A stretch of 49,805 bases of DNA from a virus, in IMG/VR virus record IMGVR_UViG_3300017741_000007, positions 1-49,805 of that record; one strand, 5' to 3'. Shown here piece by piece: positions 14,901 to 22,648 of the stretch; within the stretch, counting starts at the first letter, position 1; every line of letters begins with the position of its first letter. Made by a program: the position numbers and the translations under genes. The notes below the pieces were generated by a model. That model ran no database searches, was not told the origin of the DNA, and saw nothing but the letters and a program-made list of their open reading frames with translations.

Positions 14901-17900
14901 GCTATTTTTTCTTTTTTTGAAGACGCTTCACCAATTTTTTTCTGAATATTTCTAAAACTACTTGCTGGAATGATTGTTTTAACTTTATCTAAAAGTTCTT
15001 TTGTTTTAGGCGTAATCCATTTTGCATCAATATTTTTATTTAAAGCCTTGTAAAAGTCATCTAACTTTCCATCTCCAGTAGTTCTAGTATGATAACCAAG
15101 TAAAGCACCTGGAATAAAAGTTTTTCTTCTGCCTAAAAGAATTTTTCCTTCCGTAGGTATAGCCTCAGCCAACGTTAAAGCATGACCAATAAATTCGTTT
15201 ACATCAGCGGTATTTACTGGTTTTAATCTTTTTTTACCTACTTTTTTTAGTGACTCAGTGTTCTTTAAGTCAAATTTAAGTTTATTTTTATCAGCTAAAT
15301 CGTAGTAGCTTAAATTATCAGTCTCTTTTGTAAACTTAGCGCCCTCTTTTCCAGCAACAACCTCATCTTCTAAAGCAACGTCAACGATGCCTTGCAGATC
15401 TTTAAAATCTAAATCTTTTTGAGTTGTAAAAGTTAAAAACTCTTCTTTTAAATTTTCAAAGACAGCATCTTTACCAGGTCCTTCTGTAATATTGTTTATA
15501 GCATTCTCTAAATCATCTAACTTATTTTTTTGCTCTGTAGTTAAACTAAACTTTAATGTAGGTAATCTATCTATTTCAGATAACACTTTAGCTCTTTTAG
15601 CTGGCTCCATTTTGCCTTCAGTAACCTCAGGAGCAGCATCTTTAACCAGCATTTCTGTTATTACATTAACTAAACCTTGTTTTCTTTTTTGAGTAAAAAA
15701 CTCTTTAGCCTGTTCAAGCGTTGTAGGTAGTTTAGATGACACTTTAGGACCAGACTGTAAGTTAGTATCTTTTGGTAATAAACCTTTATTAACAGCTTCC
15801 CTAGCATCCTTAACGTTGAGTCTAGGACCTTGCTCTGCTAATACTTTTACTTTAGCCTCTCTTTCTAGTTTAACTAGGTCTGATGCTGGTAAAGCTTTTA
15901 GTATTTCTAATATGTTTTTATTAAGAAACTGTTCGTCAATAGCTTTTTCCGTACCTATAATGTCAGATACGGCTTTACGTAGTTCACTTTTTCTAGCTTC
16001 TCTATTTACTGCTGTTTTTACCTTCTTGCCTGGTAATTCACCAGTCATTATATCTTCTGAAACTTTCTTAGCTAAATTATATATTTCATCATCTTGCTTA
16101 ATACCAAGAACTCTTCTAAGCTTAGATGTAGCTTGTTTTTCAGTTGGCGCTTCAGCCATGCTAACCTCTTCAGCTGCAACGCCTCTAGCTTCAGTAACGT
16201 CATCAGTGAATTCTTCACCTAATATTCTCTTAGAGGCTTCTATTGCTCTAGCCGGTAAAAACTTATTTATGTAAGCAGCTAGTGGAACTTCAGATTTAGG
16301 ATCGTATTCTCTAATTAAATCTAAAATACCTCTCTTACCTGTTTCTATTTCATCAGTAAGTAATTGTCTATCAAAGTTTGGTGCTTGAGATCTTTTTTCT
16401 ACTATTCTACTAGTTATAGGTTTAAACTGCTCTATTATATCAAACGCAGCAGCTTCACCTTGTGTGTCATATAACTCTTGAACTTTAGCAGAAGCTTCTT
16501 CAGATCTAGATTCTTTTACTATCTGCTCGTCCGTTTTAACTTTATCAGCAACTAGTTCACCTTTAGCTCCTTTTGATGCTAAGCTTAATTGAGATTTACT
16601 TAATTTTCCTTTTTCTAAACTTTTATTATAGTCTTTTATAAAATTATATACATCTCTACCTGTATTAAATTTTATATTTAAACCAAACTTTTGTAATATT
16701 TTACGTACTAAATCGCCAAGCTTAGTTGAAATATTTTCTTCGAACTTTAAATCACCGGTAGATAGCGCGTCGGAAAACAAAGTTAGTGCTTCTTCCATCT
16801 GAACTTCTTTAGACTCGCTAGCATATAACTCCATTCTTTTTTTGAAGTTACTATCTTTAATTTTGTTTGAATCTATTTTATTTAGTTCATTTATTAAAGC
16901 TTCTCCTAAATTTATAGCTGTATCTGGACTAGAATTTATAGTGTTAAATAGTACAGCATGACCAAGCTCGTGTCCTGCTATATTCATTGCTTTTTCTTTA
17001 GCAGCTTGTTCTCTATTTATTACAATAGTTTGTTTACCTGTGTTTTTATCTTGTATTATAAAACCCTGCTGGCCAGAGGCTTTAGAATCAATATCTTGCC
17101 CTTGATCCTTTAAAAACTCTTGTATTTCTTTAGCATTTGCAAAATCTTTAAACTCTAATCCTGCAATATCTTTAGAAGCTTCTTTCGCTTTAGTTATATT
17201 AGAAGCTAACTTTTCAGCTTGACTTCTAATGTCCATTACTTTTTGTTTAGACTCTTGCTTAACTTCGTTTAAAGATTCTATTAAAATAGTTTTCTCACTA
17301 TCGCTTAACGAATCATCAGATATTGTTTGATTTATTTGTTTATCAATATTAGATATTCTCTCTGTATTAGTATTTAAATCACTCAGTTGGTCTTCACTTA
17401 AAACAGCTACTAAGTTGTTGTTCTTATCAAATGTTTGTTTAATTTTTTCTTTTATTTGTTCTTGTGCTAAGTTTATTGAATTAATCTGATCTTTAGAAAT
17501 ATTTTTTCTGTATTTAGAATTTTCTAATTCTGTTAACTTGCTTAAATCAGCACTAAGTCTTTGTCCTTCAGCATAAGTTCTAATATTAGACGCAGACTTT
17601 AATGCTGATCCTCCTAGGGAAACACCTGATCCACCAACCACTCCTTGAAGATAAAGCTCTAATCCTTCTTTAGAATTCATAGTATTCCATGCTGCTAAAG
17701 CTGGATCTTTATCTTGAGAAGCTAAAGACGTGTTAAAAGTTTCTATTCCTAACTGAAGCCACTCTGTAAGCCCCTCTTTATTTCCTACATTTAATAAAGA
17801 GAACAAGCCTTTGGCAGACTTACTAGACATGCTATTTATATATTTTGTAACACCCTTTATACCTGCTTTTTCTAATGAGTATCCTAAAACACCATTAGCT

Positions 17901-18880
17901 ATAGGTATTAAAGATTCAGCCTGCCCGCTGGTATAAAGCTGCTCTAAAGACAATCCCAAAGAATTAGCTTTAGTTTCGTTAAAATCTTTTACCGATTGAG
18001 AAATCATTTCGCTAGCTAATCCAACACCTAAAGTGCCAACGCTTATTGCTGCTGAAGTGGCAAATGATGTAGCCGCATTTAAAGTAGCCGCTAATCCATA
18101 AGCCGCAACATTCTTTAGCTCTTTATCTGGCAAATCAGTAAAACCAACAGTTTGTCTAACCATGGAATTTAGCTCATCTATATCAGCAGTAGCTTTACCT
18201 AAGCCTATTAAACTATTTTTTAATATAGAATCAGCTTTATCTTTTGGAAAAATATTTCTAATTAAGTCTTCTCTAGAGCCTATAAAATTAGCTAAGTATC
18301 TAGCTCTATCGTCAAACCCTGCTAATTGATTTAAAGCGTTTAAGCCTGTGTTAATTATGCTTTGACCAGCAGAAATATCTTTGTCTAATAATTTTCGCCT
18401 ACGTTTTCTTTCTTCAATTTTGGTTTTTGAAAGTCTTTGAGTTTCTTCAAACTCAGTTATAGATTTTATCCCACCTAAATCTTTTTCTTGCATTTCAGGT
18501 ATGCCTAAAGATTTAAATATTTCTAAAGCAGCTTTGTTTTCTTCTTCTCGTTCTAGTTTTTTATATTCGCCTACAGTTACAACAACTTCTTCTAACTGAA
18601 CAGGCTCAACAGCAAATAAATCTTCTTCAATTTCTTTACCTGATAAAATTATTTCACCTTCCTCTGTAAAACCCGAAGAACCAGGTTCCAATGGAGATTC
18701 CATATTTTTTTGGGATGCGTTTGTTACATCCACAATCTCCGCATCCTCTTGAGTTGTGGGTTGTTTCTTTCCCTTTACCTCAGGGTTATTAGCTAAAAAA
18801 GTTGCTACATCTACACCTTTCTCTTCAGCAAACTTAGCGATCTGTTCTTCAGTTAGCTCTTTGTCTTTGAATGTATACAT
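11939..18880 (-). CDS. Giant internal virion protein with HELGH metalloprotease motif
   Basis: A 2313-residue protein at the end of the tail/internal-virion block, like the large ejected proteins of T7-type phages. Visible parts: a helical N-terminus; Ala/Gly-rich hydrophobic stretches (about 260-300); coiled coil (about 470-600); GHELGHAVLF with His637-Glu638-x-x-His641, a zincin active site; a region near 845-880 (RGILDLIREYDP...AYINKFLPAR) that resembles sigma-70 region 2 helices; a long conserved C-terminal half with IVLAFANTPAQYARLIKKA and a hydrophobic IIYYGVAQNLLFSALQQALFAI (about 2010-2060); and two C-terminal helical repeats (about 2220-2255 and 2268-2303). It probably enters the cell with the DNA. 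Domain borders are approximate. Confidence 0.85.
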   Translation of the reverse strand: MYTFKDKELTEEQIAKFAEEKGVDVATFLANNPEVKGKKQPTTQEDAEIVDVTNASQKNMESPLEPGSSGFTEEGEIILSGKEIEEDLFAVEPVQLEEVVVTVGEYKKLEREEENKAALEIFKSLGIPEMQEKDLGGIKSITEFEETQRLSKTKIEERKRRRKLLDKDISAGQSIINTGLNALNQLAGFDDRARYLANFIGSREDLIRNIFPKDKADSILKNSLIGLGKATADIDELNSMVRQTVGFTDLPDKELKNVAAYGLAATLNAATSFATSAAISVGTLGVGLASEMISQSVKDFNETKANSLGLSLEQLYTSGQAESLIPIANGVLGYSLEKAGIKGVTKYINSMSSKSAKGLFSLLNVGNKEGLTEWLQLGIETFNTSLASQDKDPALAAWNTMNSKEGLELYLQGVVGGSGVSLGGSALKSASNIRTYAEGQRLSADLSKLTELENSKYRKNISKDQINSINLAQEQIKEKIKQTFDKNNNLVAVLSEDQLSDLNTNTERISNIDKQINQTISDDSLSDSEKTILIESLNEVKQESKQKVMDIRSQAEKLASNITKAKEASKDIAGLEFKDFANAKEIQEFLKDQGQDIDSKASGQQGFIIQDKNTGKQTIVINREQAAKEKAMNIAGHELGHAVLFNTINSSPDTAINLGEALINELNKIDSNKIKDSNFKKRMELYASESKEVQMEEALTLFSDALSTGDLKFEENISTKLGDLVRKILQKFGLNIKFNTGRDVYNFIKDYNKSLEKGKLSKSQLSLASKGAKGELVADKVKTDEQIVKESRSEEASAKVQELYDTQGEAAAFDIIEQFKPITSRIVEKRSQAPNFDRQLLTDEIETGKRGILDLIREYDPKSEVPLAAYINKFLPARAIEASKRILGEEFTDDVTEARGVAAEEVSMAEAPTEKQATSKLRRVLGIKQDDEIYNLAKKVSEDIMTGELPGKKVKTAVNREARKSELRKAVSDIIGTEKAIDEQFLNKNILEILKALPASDLVKLEREAKVKVLAEQGPRLNVKDAREAVNKGLLPKDTNLQSGPKVSSKLPTTLEQAKEFFTQKRKQGLVNVITEMLVKDAAPEVTEGKMEPAKRAKVLSEIDRLPTLKFSLTTEQKNKLDDLENAINNITEGPGKDAVFENLKEEFLTFTTQKDLDFKDLQGIVDVALEDEVVAGKEGAKFTKETDNLSYYDLADKNKLKFDLKNTESLKKVGKKRLKPVNTADVNEFIGHALTLAEAIPTEGKILLGRRKTFIPGALLGYHTRTTGDGKLDDFYKALNKNIDAKWITPKTKELLDKVKTIIPASSFRNIQKKIGEASSKKEKIAIAKKALPDLIKHQESSLNFFNAFNSLLTDYLYDSKNQKEFESRLDYVLKLKRANSDNVKGERDLVILDGFYLGKPNGPIKLEHVKSSSQQSVQSLKSIVSGQWDTSIPNDFKGMFGYKNDFDEIDAYGKTNTSQYYRFYNKNIASNYILSEFGFDGTIYDKNLINAVEADLIKLKQKAAVSNNNKLPELVKFSKNSDYTNNMVLDRMAEIDDTSQEVELKFSKSLDLDKDFNDIIENKTGIASDKTYARVKAEVAGANKGRFNFFIPPSAEDFVGLLYSTLGKGDVGTAQMAWYKAHLLNPFARAMENLANDRVSMMQDYRGLKKALKIVPKDLRKKIKDSNFTKEQAVRVAIWDKQGMSVPGLSQKDQKELVDYVNADAELTVFAEQLIDINKGDEYVSPDAGWVAGTIDTDFIKALNTTKRSKYLETWQQNADVIFSEANLNKLEAAYGKPYRVALENMLYRMKTGRNRSFGTDTITSRFTDWLTNSVGAIMFFNTRSAVLQTISAVNFINFTDNNVLKAGQAFANQPQYWSDFKKLFNSPFLLDRRSGIKLNVNEADIAEMAKGPGNSARNVVAGLLKLGFLPTQIADSFAIASGGATFYRNRIKALKKEGLTEAEAEEIAFRDFREIAEESQQSSRPDKISQQQAGPLGRIVLAFANTPAQYARLIKKAASDLKNGRGDAKTNISKIIYYGVAQNLLFSALQQALFAIGFGDEDEEEEKRNEKYFNIANGMADSILRGIGVGGAVVSVVKNTAIRLAKEADKKAPKYQDAVVKGVLQISPPVSSKVGKLQSAGRSFSWNQEEMKTMGWSIDNPAYLASAQVISAITNVPLDRAIKKITNIKDAGDENIEYYKRVALALGWSAWELGIKKDSKGKVKKVEPKTDMDKLYDLNKKQQIDSLLSLGLSKKQIKALKLEEDRVKAILDPKSVKTIKVSKRDSLFGLNKKDQVKALEKLGLTKKEIRALRLESDRVEAIINKQKQEN

Positions 18881-18881
18881 A

Positions 18882-20048
18882 TTAATTAAATTGCTCTGCT
18901 GTTATTTCTACTTCTTCTTCGATTACTTCTGGCTTAGGCTGTTCTTGTACAACTTCTGTTGTTTTGCCTACTGCTACTGTTGGTAACAACTCTTTTAAAC
19001 TGCTAAACATAAGCTCTTGAAACTCAGCTTGCTGACCAGCATCTACATTTTTACCATTAGCTGCTACTGCAAATTTAAGATCTTCTTCCATGTTAAAGTT
19101 GTTTCTCCAAACTCTATTAGCATCTTGATAATCATTTAACAATGCATTAGCTCTAGCTGCAGATCTGGCCTTTGTGTCATTAACTATTTTAGCCATATTA
19201 GCTGGTATAAATTCTGTTTGCATTTTACCATCTGAAGATACTTCTACGTATTTTTGATCCAACAGCAAATAAGCGTCGTTATATTGTAAGCTATTATCTA
19301 TGATGCCAACTTGTTCTCCATCAACGTTTAATGTACTAGGCGCTTGAAGCATAGTTATATTTTCTGCTTTTAAATCTAATATAACTCCAGGATCATAAGC
19401 TAACCAAGTTAAAGCTGGTTTGTCTACAACTTCACCGTTTAATATAGATCCAGTGTATCTTAATCTAATCTCACCGTCTTCACCTACGAAATACTCTTCA
19501 ATAGCATCATTACCAGCTAAACCGCTTCGTATAGCCATAGTTTTACACCACAATGGAGTAAAGCTTCCAACTAAAGCCATACCACCTGGCTGACCTGGGT
19601 TTTTAGCATCTTCTAACCCAAAGTACTCTTGCATAAACATAGCATCTGTATCTTTGCCTATTTCTATTATTTGATAAAGCTCTTGTAAAGATTTATTTAA
19701 GCTAGATGAAGCAACAGAAGCGTCATTACTTTCTTTTTTTGTTTTAGCATTAGTCATAGCTGCGTCAGCATGGTATATTCCCCATATGAGATCATTGCCT
19801 AATTTAGCTAAAGATGGATTATTAATACCACCTTTTTTCATGTTTTTTAAAGCTTGTTCTTGATCGTCAAAAAGCTTAGCAGCTACATTACGTTGTGTTG
19901 TAGCAGCTTCTTTTTGAGAAGCAGACATAGAGGCTTTATTTTTATTTATAGACTTGACAGTATCTAGACCTAAATCATCTACAGCTACAGCCCATATCTT
20001 ATTAGCTTCTTTATTTACAGATGTAAAAGTATTTTGTTTTGCTTCCAT
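18882..20048 (-). CDS. Virion-associated hypothetical protein (388 aa)
   Basis: A 388-residue protein between the giant virion protein and the gp14-like protein, so probably an internal virion or tail component. The N-terminal 160 residues are helical and Lys/Ala-rich (KSINKNKASMSASQKEAATTQ); the middle is more globular with GQPGGMALVGSFTPLWCKTMA; the end is acidic and Pro/Glu-rich (EQPKPEVIEEEVEI). I recognise no family. Two bases separate its stop from the giant gene's ATG. Confidence 0.75.
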   Translation of the reverse strand: MEAKQNTFTSVNKEANKIWAVAVDDLGLDTVKSINKNKASMSASQKEAATTQRNVAAKLFDDQEQALKNMKKGGINNPSLAKLGNDLIWGIYHADAAMTNAKTKKESNDASVASSSLNKSLQELYQIIEIGKDTDAMFMQEYFGLEDAKNPGQPGGMALVGSFTPLWCKTMAIRSGLAGNDAIEEYFVGEDGEIRLRYTGSILNGEVVDKPALTWLAYDPGVILDLKAENITMLQAPSTLNVDGEQVGIIDNSLQYNDAYLLLDQKYVEVSSDGKMQTEFIPANMAKIVNDTKARSAARANALLNDYQDANRVWRNNFNMEEDLKFAVAANGKNVDAGQQAEFQELMFSSLKELLPTVAVGKTTEVVQEQPKPEVIEEEVEITAEQFN

Positions 20049-20062
20049 ATTCTTGATTATCC

Positions 20063-20785
20063 TTATGATGCGCCTATAGCAGCTCCAGCTATATTTCCTA
20101 CAGCACCAATTCCAGCGTTTATTGAATCAGCTTTTTGTTGACTAGCAGCGGCTTGCTGTGCTGCTGCTCCTGTTATTTGAGCTTGCTTTCTGTCAAGCTG
20201 TTGCATTTCTCTTTCTTCTTTTCTTCTGAACATAAGATCTTTACCTTTAACATCAACATCTTGCATTCTCATAGCTTCTCCTCTTAATTCTCCTTGAACT
20301 CTTTGTGCTTCGCTTAGTTTTACGTTTTGAACTCTTTCTTCCCCTGTAGCTCTTAGTTTTTGGTTTTGAGCTTCTTGTTGCTCTATGCTAGCCGAAACAC
20401 CTTTCTTACTTTCTAAAGCCATTCTAGCTAAAGCAGTTGCGCCACCAGCACTAGCGCCTGTAGCTCTAAGAGTATCTAGCGTATTAGCTAAAGCTATATC
20501 AGCTTCTTCTACTTGCATTTCAGCAGCGGCAGTAGAAACAGCTAAATTTTGATAAGGATTAGAAGCAATGCCACTTAAATCCGAAACCATGCTAGATAAA
20601 TCAGTTACTCCTTCGTAAGGATTAATTATTTCTTGTCTGTTTTTTTCTAACTCTTCTAGTTCACCAGTAAGTCTGTTTTTGTTTGATCTAGCCCTTCTTT
20701 CGGCTTTACCAGCTGAAATAGCACCTATAGCACTACCTGCTACCGCTGCTGCTCCGCCAATTATTGCTGCTGTTACTATTCCCAT
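20063..20785 (-). CDS. Internal virion protein, T7 gp14-like
   Basis: A 240-residue protein with a hydrophobic Gly/Ala N-terminus (AAIIGGAAAVAGSAIGAISAG), a long coiled coil (SNKNRLTGELEELEKN and the Gln/Glu-rich 120-215) and a Gly/Ala C-terminus (AGIGAVGNIAGAAIGA). This layout is typical of T7 gp14-like ejection proteins that form the outer-membrane pore for DNA entry. NPYEGVTDLSSM and ATGASAGGATALARMAL are further signatures seen in many podoviruses. Position directly before the larger internal proteins agrees. Confidence 0.8.
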   Translation of the reverse strand: MGIVTAAIIGGAAAVAGSAIGAISAGKAERRARSNKNRLTGELEELEKNRQEIINPYEGVTDLSSMVSDLSGIASNPYQNLAVSTAAAEMQVEEADIALANTLDTLRATGASAGGATALARMALESKKGVSASIEQQEAQNQKLRATGEERVQNVKLSEAQRVQGELRGEAMRMQDVDVKGKDLMFRRKEEREMQQLDRKQAQITGAAAQQAAASQQKADSINAGIGAVGNIAGAAIGAS

Positions 20786-20786
20786 T

Positions 20787-21197
20787 TTATGCTATTTTTT
20801 TTACTATTTCGTAAGAAGCTTTTTTGTCCACGTTCCATCCTATTTTTTCGTGTAGTTTTATTAAGTTTTTATTTCTACCTATAGAAAACATATATTTTTT
20901 ACCAGCGTCTTTACACACTTTTTCTGCTGTTTTTATTAGAAGCTCTACGGCTTCTTGTCTATCAATCTCTTTATAGTTTGGATCTGATATTATCCACTCT
21001 AATAAAACTGATTTAGAGTTTGTAAAATAAAGAAAACCAGCAACTATAGGCTTATTGTTTTTTTGTATCATTAACCCTCCAGTACCATTATCAGGTAAAA
21101 AATCTTTAGAAGGGCTAACCCAGTCAGGCCAAGAATTCCACCAAGCTGTTAAAGTTTCCCAATCACTGTCTTTTAATTGACGTGCTTTTAATTCCAT
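20787..21197 (-). CDS. GNAT-like N-acetyltransferase in the tail module
   Basis: A 136-residue protein of GNAT type: MELKARQLKDSDWETLTAWW at the start, a central strand pair (GGLMIQKNNKPIVAGFLYFTNSK, LLEWIISDPNYK), then a helix EAVELLIKTAEKVCKDAGKKYMF and NLIKLHEKIGW, the usual C-terminal GNAT pattern. The acetyl-CoA loop (Q/R-x-x-G-x-G/A) is poorly kept, so activity is uncertain. Small GNAT-like genes are frequent in podovirus tail modules. Its leader is a pure TTAAATTAAATTAA run. Confidence 0.7.
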   Translation of the reverse strand: MELKARQLKDSDWETLTAWWNSWPDWVSPSKDFLPDNGTGGLMIQKNNKPIVAGFLYFTNSKSVLLEWIISDPNYKEIDRQEAVELLIKTAEKVCKDAGKKYMFSIGRNKNLIKLHEKIGWNVDKKASYEIVKKIA

Positions 21198-21212
21198 TTA
21201 ATTTAATTTAAT
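21198..21212 (-). promoter_or_regulatory. A/T hexamer leader
   Basis: Three TTAAAT/TTAAT units without any G or C lie directly before the GNAT-like ATG. No Shine-Dalgarno sequence is present, so this may be an unstructured ribosome-landing leader as known for Bacteroidetes genes. Confidence 0.4.
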
Positions 21213-22635
21213 ATGATGATTCGACATAGTTTGAAGAAGCAGCGAACAGTTCTTTCATACCACCTACATCTGTTACTGTGTCTGTTGACATTTTAACTGT
21301 AGCAAAATAACCTTTAATACCAGTCATATCAGTTCCGAACATTACTTCACCTGCTGCTGCTGGGCTATTATTAATTAAGTTTGCCATATATTTATTTTCT
21401 TTTCGGGTAAACCCAGCATGGTTTATAGGTGGAGTTAACAATGCTGGATATTGATTCCCGAAGTTGTCATACGAGCCTTGGTTATAGCTGTAGACTAAAG
21501 CTGTTGTATCTTTTGTTCCTAATGTAAAAGCGTCACCCGGGGCATCTATAGGAGTACCTACACTGCCAACACCTGTTATTCCAGATTTAAAGCTATCAAC
21601 TTGCCATCCGTTGCCACCTTCGTAATTTATTGTTTTAAATACTTTAGATAAACTAACTTTAGGATTAAATACAAATTCTATACTAGAAGAATATTGCGTA
21701 CCATAAAAGTTAGATCTTTTAGCGTCTGAAGCATAATGCAGCCAAAGCACTCCATCCTTTACTGTATAATATTGGTTTTTAACACTTACACCATGGTCTG
21801 GTCTATAACTAAAGAAACTGGTAAAACCATTAACAGTGTCATCAAACGTAGATGTTGAATATGTCCCAGAAAAAGGCTGTAAAGATAAAACATATTGTTT
21901 ATTATGAATATCCCAAGCTCCAACAGCTTTACCAGTGCTAAACGAAGAGTCATCTAAACCACTTAGTTGATCTCTAAAATAATCAAACATACCGTAATTA
22001 GATATTTCTGTTAAACCGTCAGTAGACAACCTTAAAACAACGTTACGGTCTTTGTCTGTAAAGTATTTTCTGTTACCATAAACAGCAAAGCTTTCTGGGT
22101 TTTTGCTTATTCCGTATTTTCCAGCATAAGGTTGTATTGCGCCAATAACTAAATTAGCCGATGTAACTGTTCCGCCACCTTCAGCTGAGTATATAGCATC
22201 TTTATCTATTAAAGCTCTACTTATTTTAGCTTCTTGAAATATTGTTAAGTTAGTGTTTTCAGCATAAAGCTTTTGTATCGAACCATTAGCAGGATCAACG
22301 CTTTTAGTTATGTCTTCACCTATAGAAAAAACATTAGTGTCATTAACACCTGTTCTAGAATTAAATATACCAGAGTATATCATAGAGTTTATTCTAAAAG
22401 AAGCGTTAGGATTGTCTTCTACTAAATAAGCTTTTACTCCTGGCTGTACGGATGTATTATTATAGCCACCAGTTATTCTAGCTTCTTCAACAAACCAATT
22501 TTTATCATTAGCAGGCGCTGATTGAGGGTATGTCTTATCGCCTCTAGATCCGTTCCATACAGGAACATCTCCAGCGGTGTCTAGTGTTTTTCTTAGTATA
22601 AAACTGTTAAAATATTTAACTTCTATTACTCCCAT
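21208..22635 (-). CDS. Tail protein, beta-propeller-like (475 aa)
   Basis: A 475-residue beta-rich protein after the large tail-nozzle protein. Repeated strand-turn units are visible, with YGISKNPESFAVYGNRKYFTDKDRN (broken here across residues near 185-210), VLRLSTDGLTEISNYGMFDYF, and aromatic/Gly loops. The N-P-E-S-F-A...Y-F-T-D...V-L-R-L-S combination is one I associate with tail nozzle or receptor-side proteins of crAss-like and other marine phages. It may form one complex with the preceding 1472-residue protein, of which it may be a split C-terminal part. No enzyme motif seen. Confidence 0.7.
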   Translation of the reverse strand: MGVIEVKYFNSFILRKTLDTAGDVPVWNGSRGDKTYPQSAPANDKNWFVEEARITGGYNNTSVQPGVKAYLVEDNPNASFRINSMIYSGIFNSRTGVNDTNVFSIGEDITKSVDPANGSIQKLYAENTNLTIFQEAKISRALIDKDAIYSAEGGGTVTSANLVIGAIQPYAGKYGISKNPESFAVYGNRKYFTDKDRNVVLRLSTDGLTEISNYGMFDYFRDQLSGLDDSSFSTGKAVGAWDIHNKQYVLSLQPFSGTYSTSTFDDTVNGFTSFFSYRPDHGVSVKNQYYTVKDGVLWLHYASDAKRSNFYGTQYSSSIEFVFNPKVSLSKVFKTINYEGGNGWQVDSFKSGITGVGSVGTPIDAPGDAFTLGTKDTTALVYSYNQGSYDNFGNQYPALLTPPINHAGFTRKENKYMANLINNSPAAAGEVMFGTDMTGIKGYFATVKMSTDTVTDVGGMKELFAASSNYVESSY

Positions 22636-22648
22636 ATTATATTATCAC

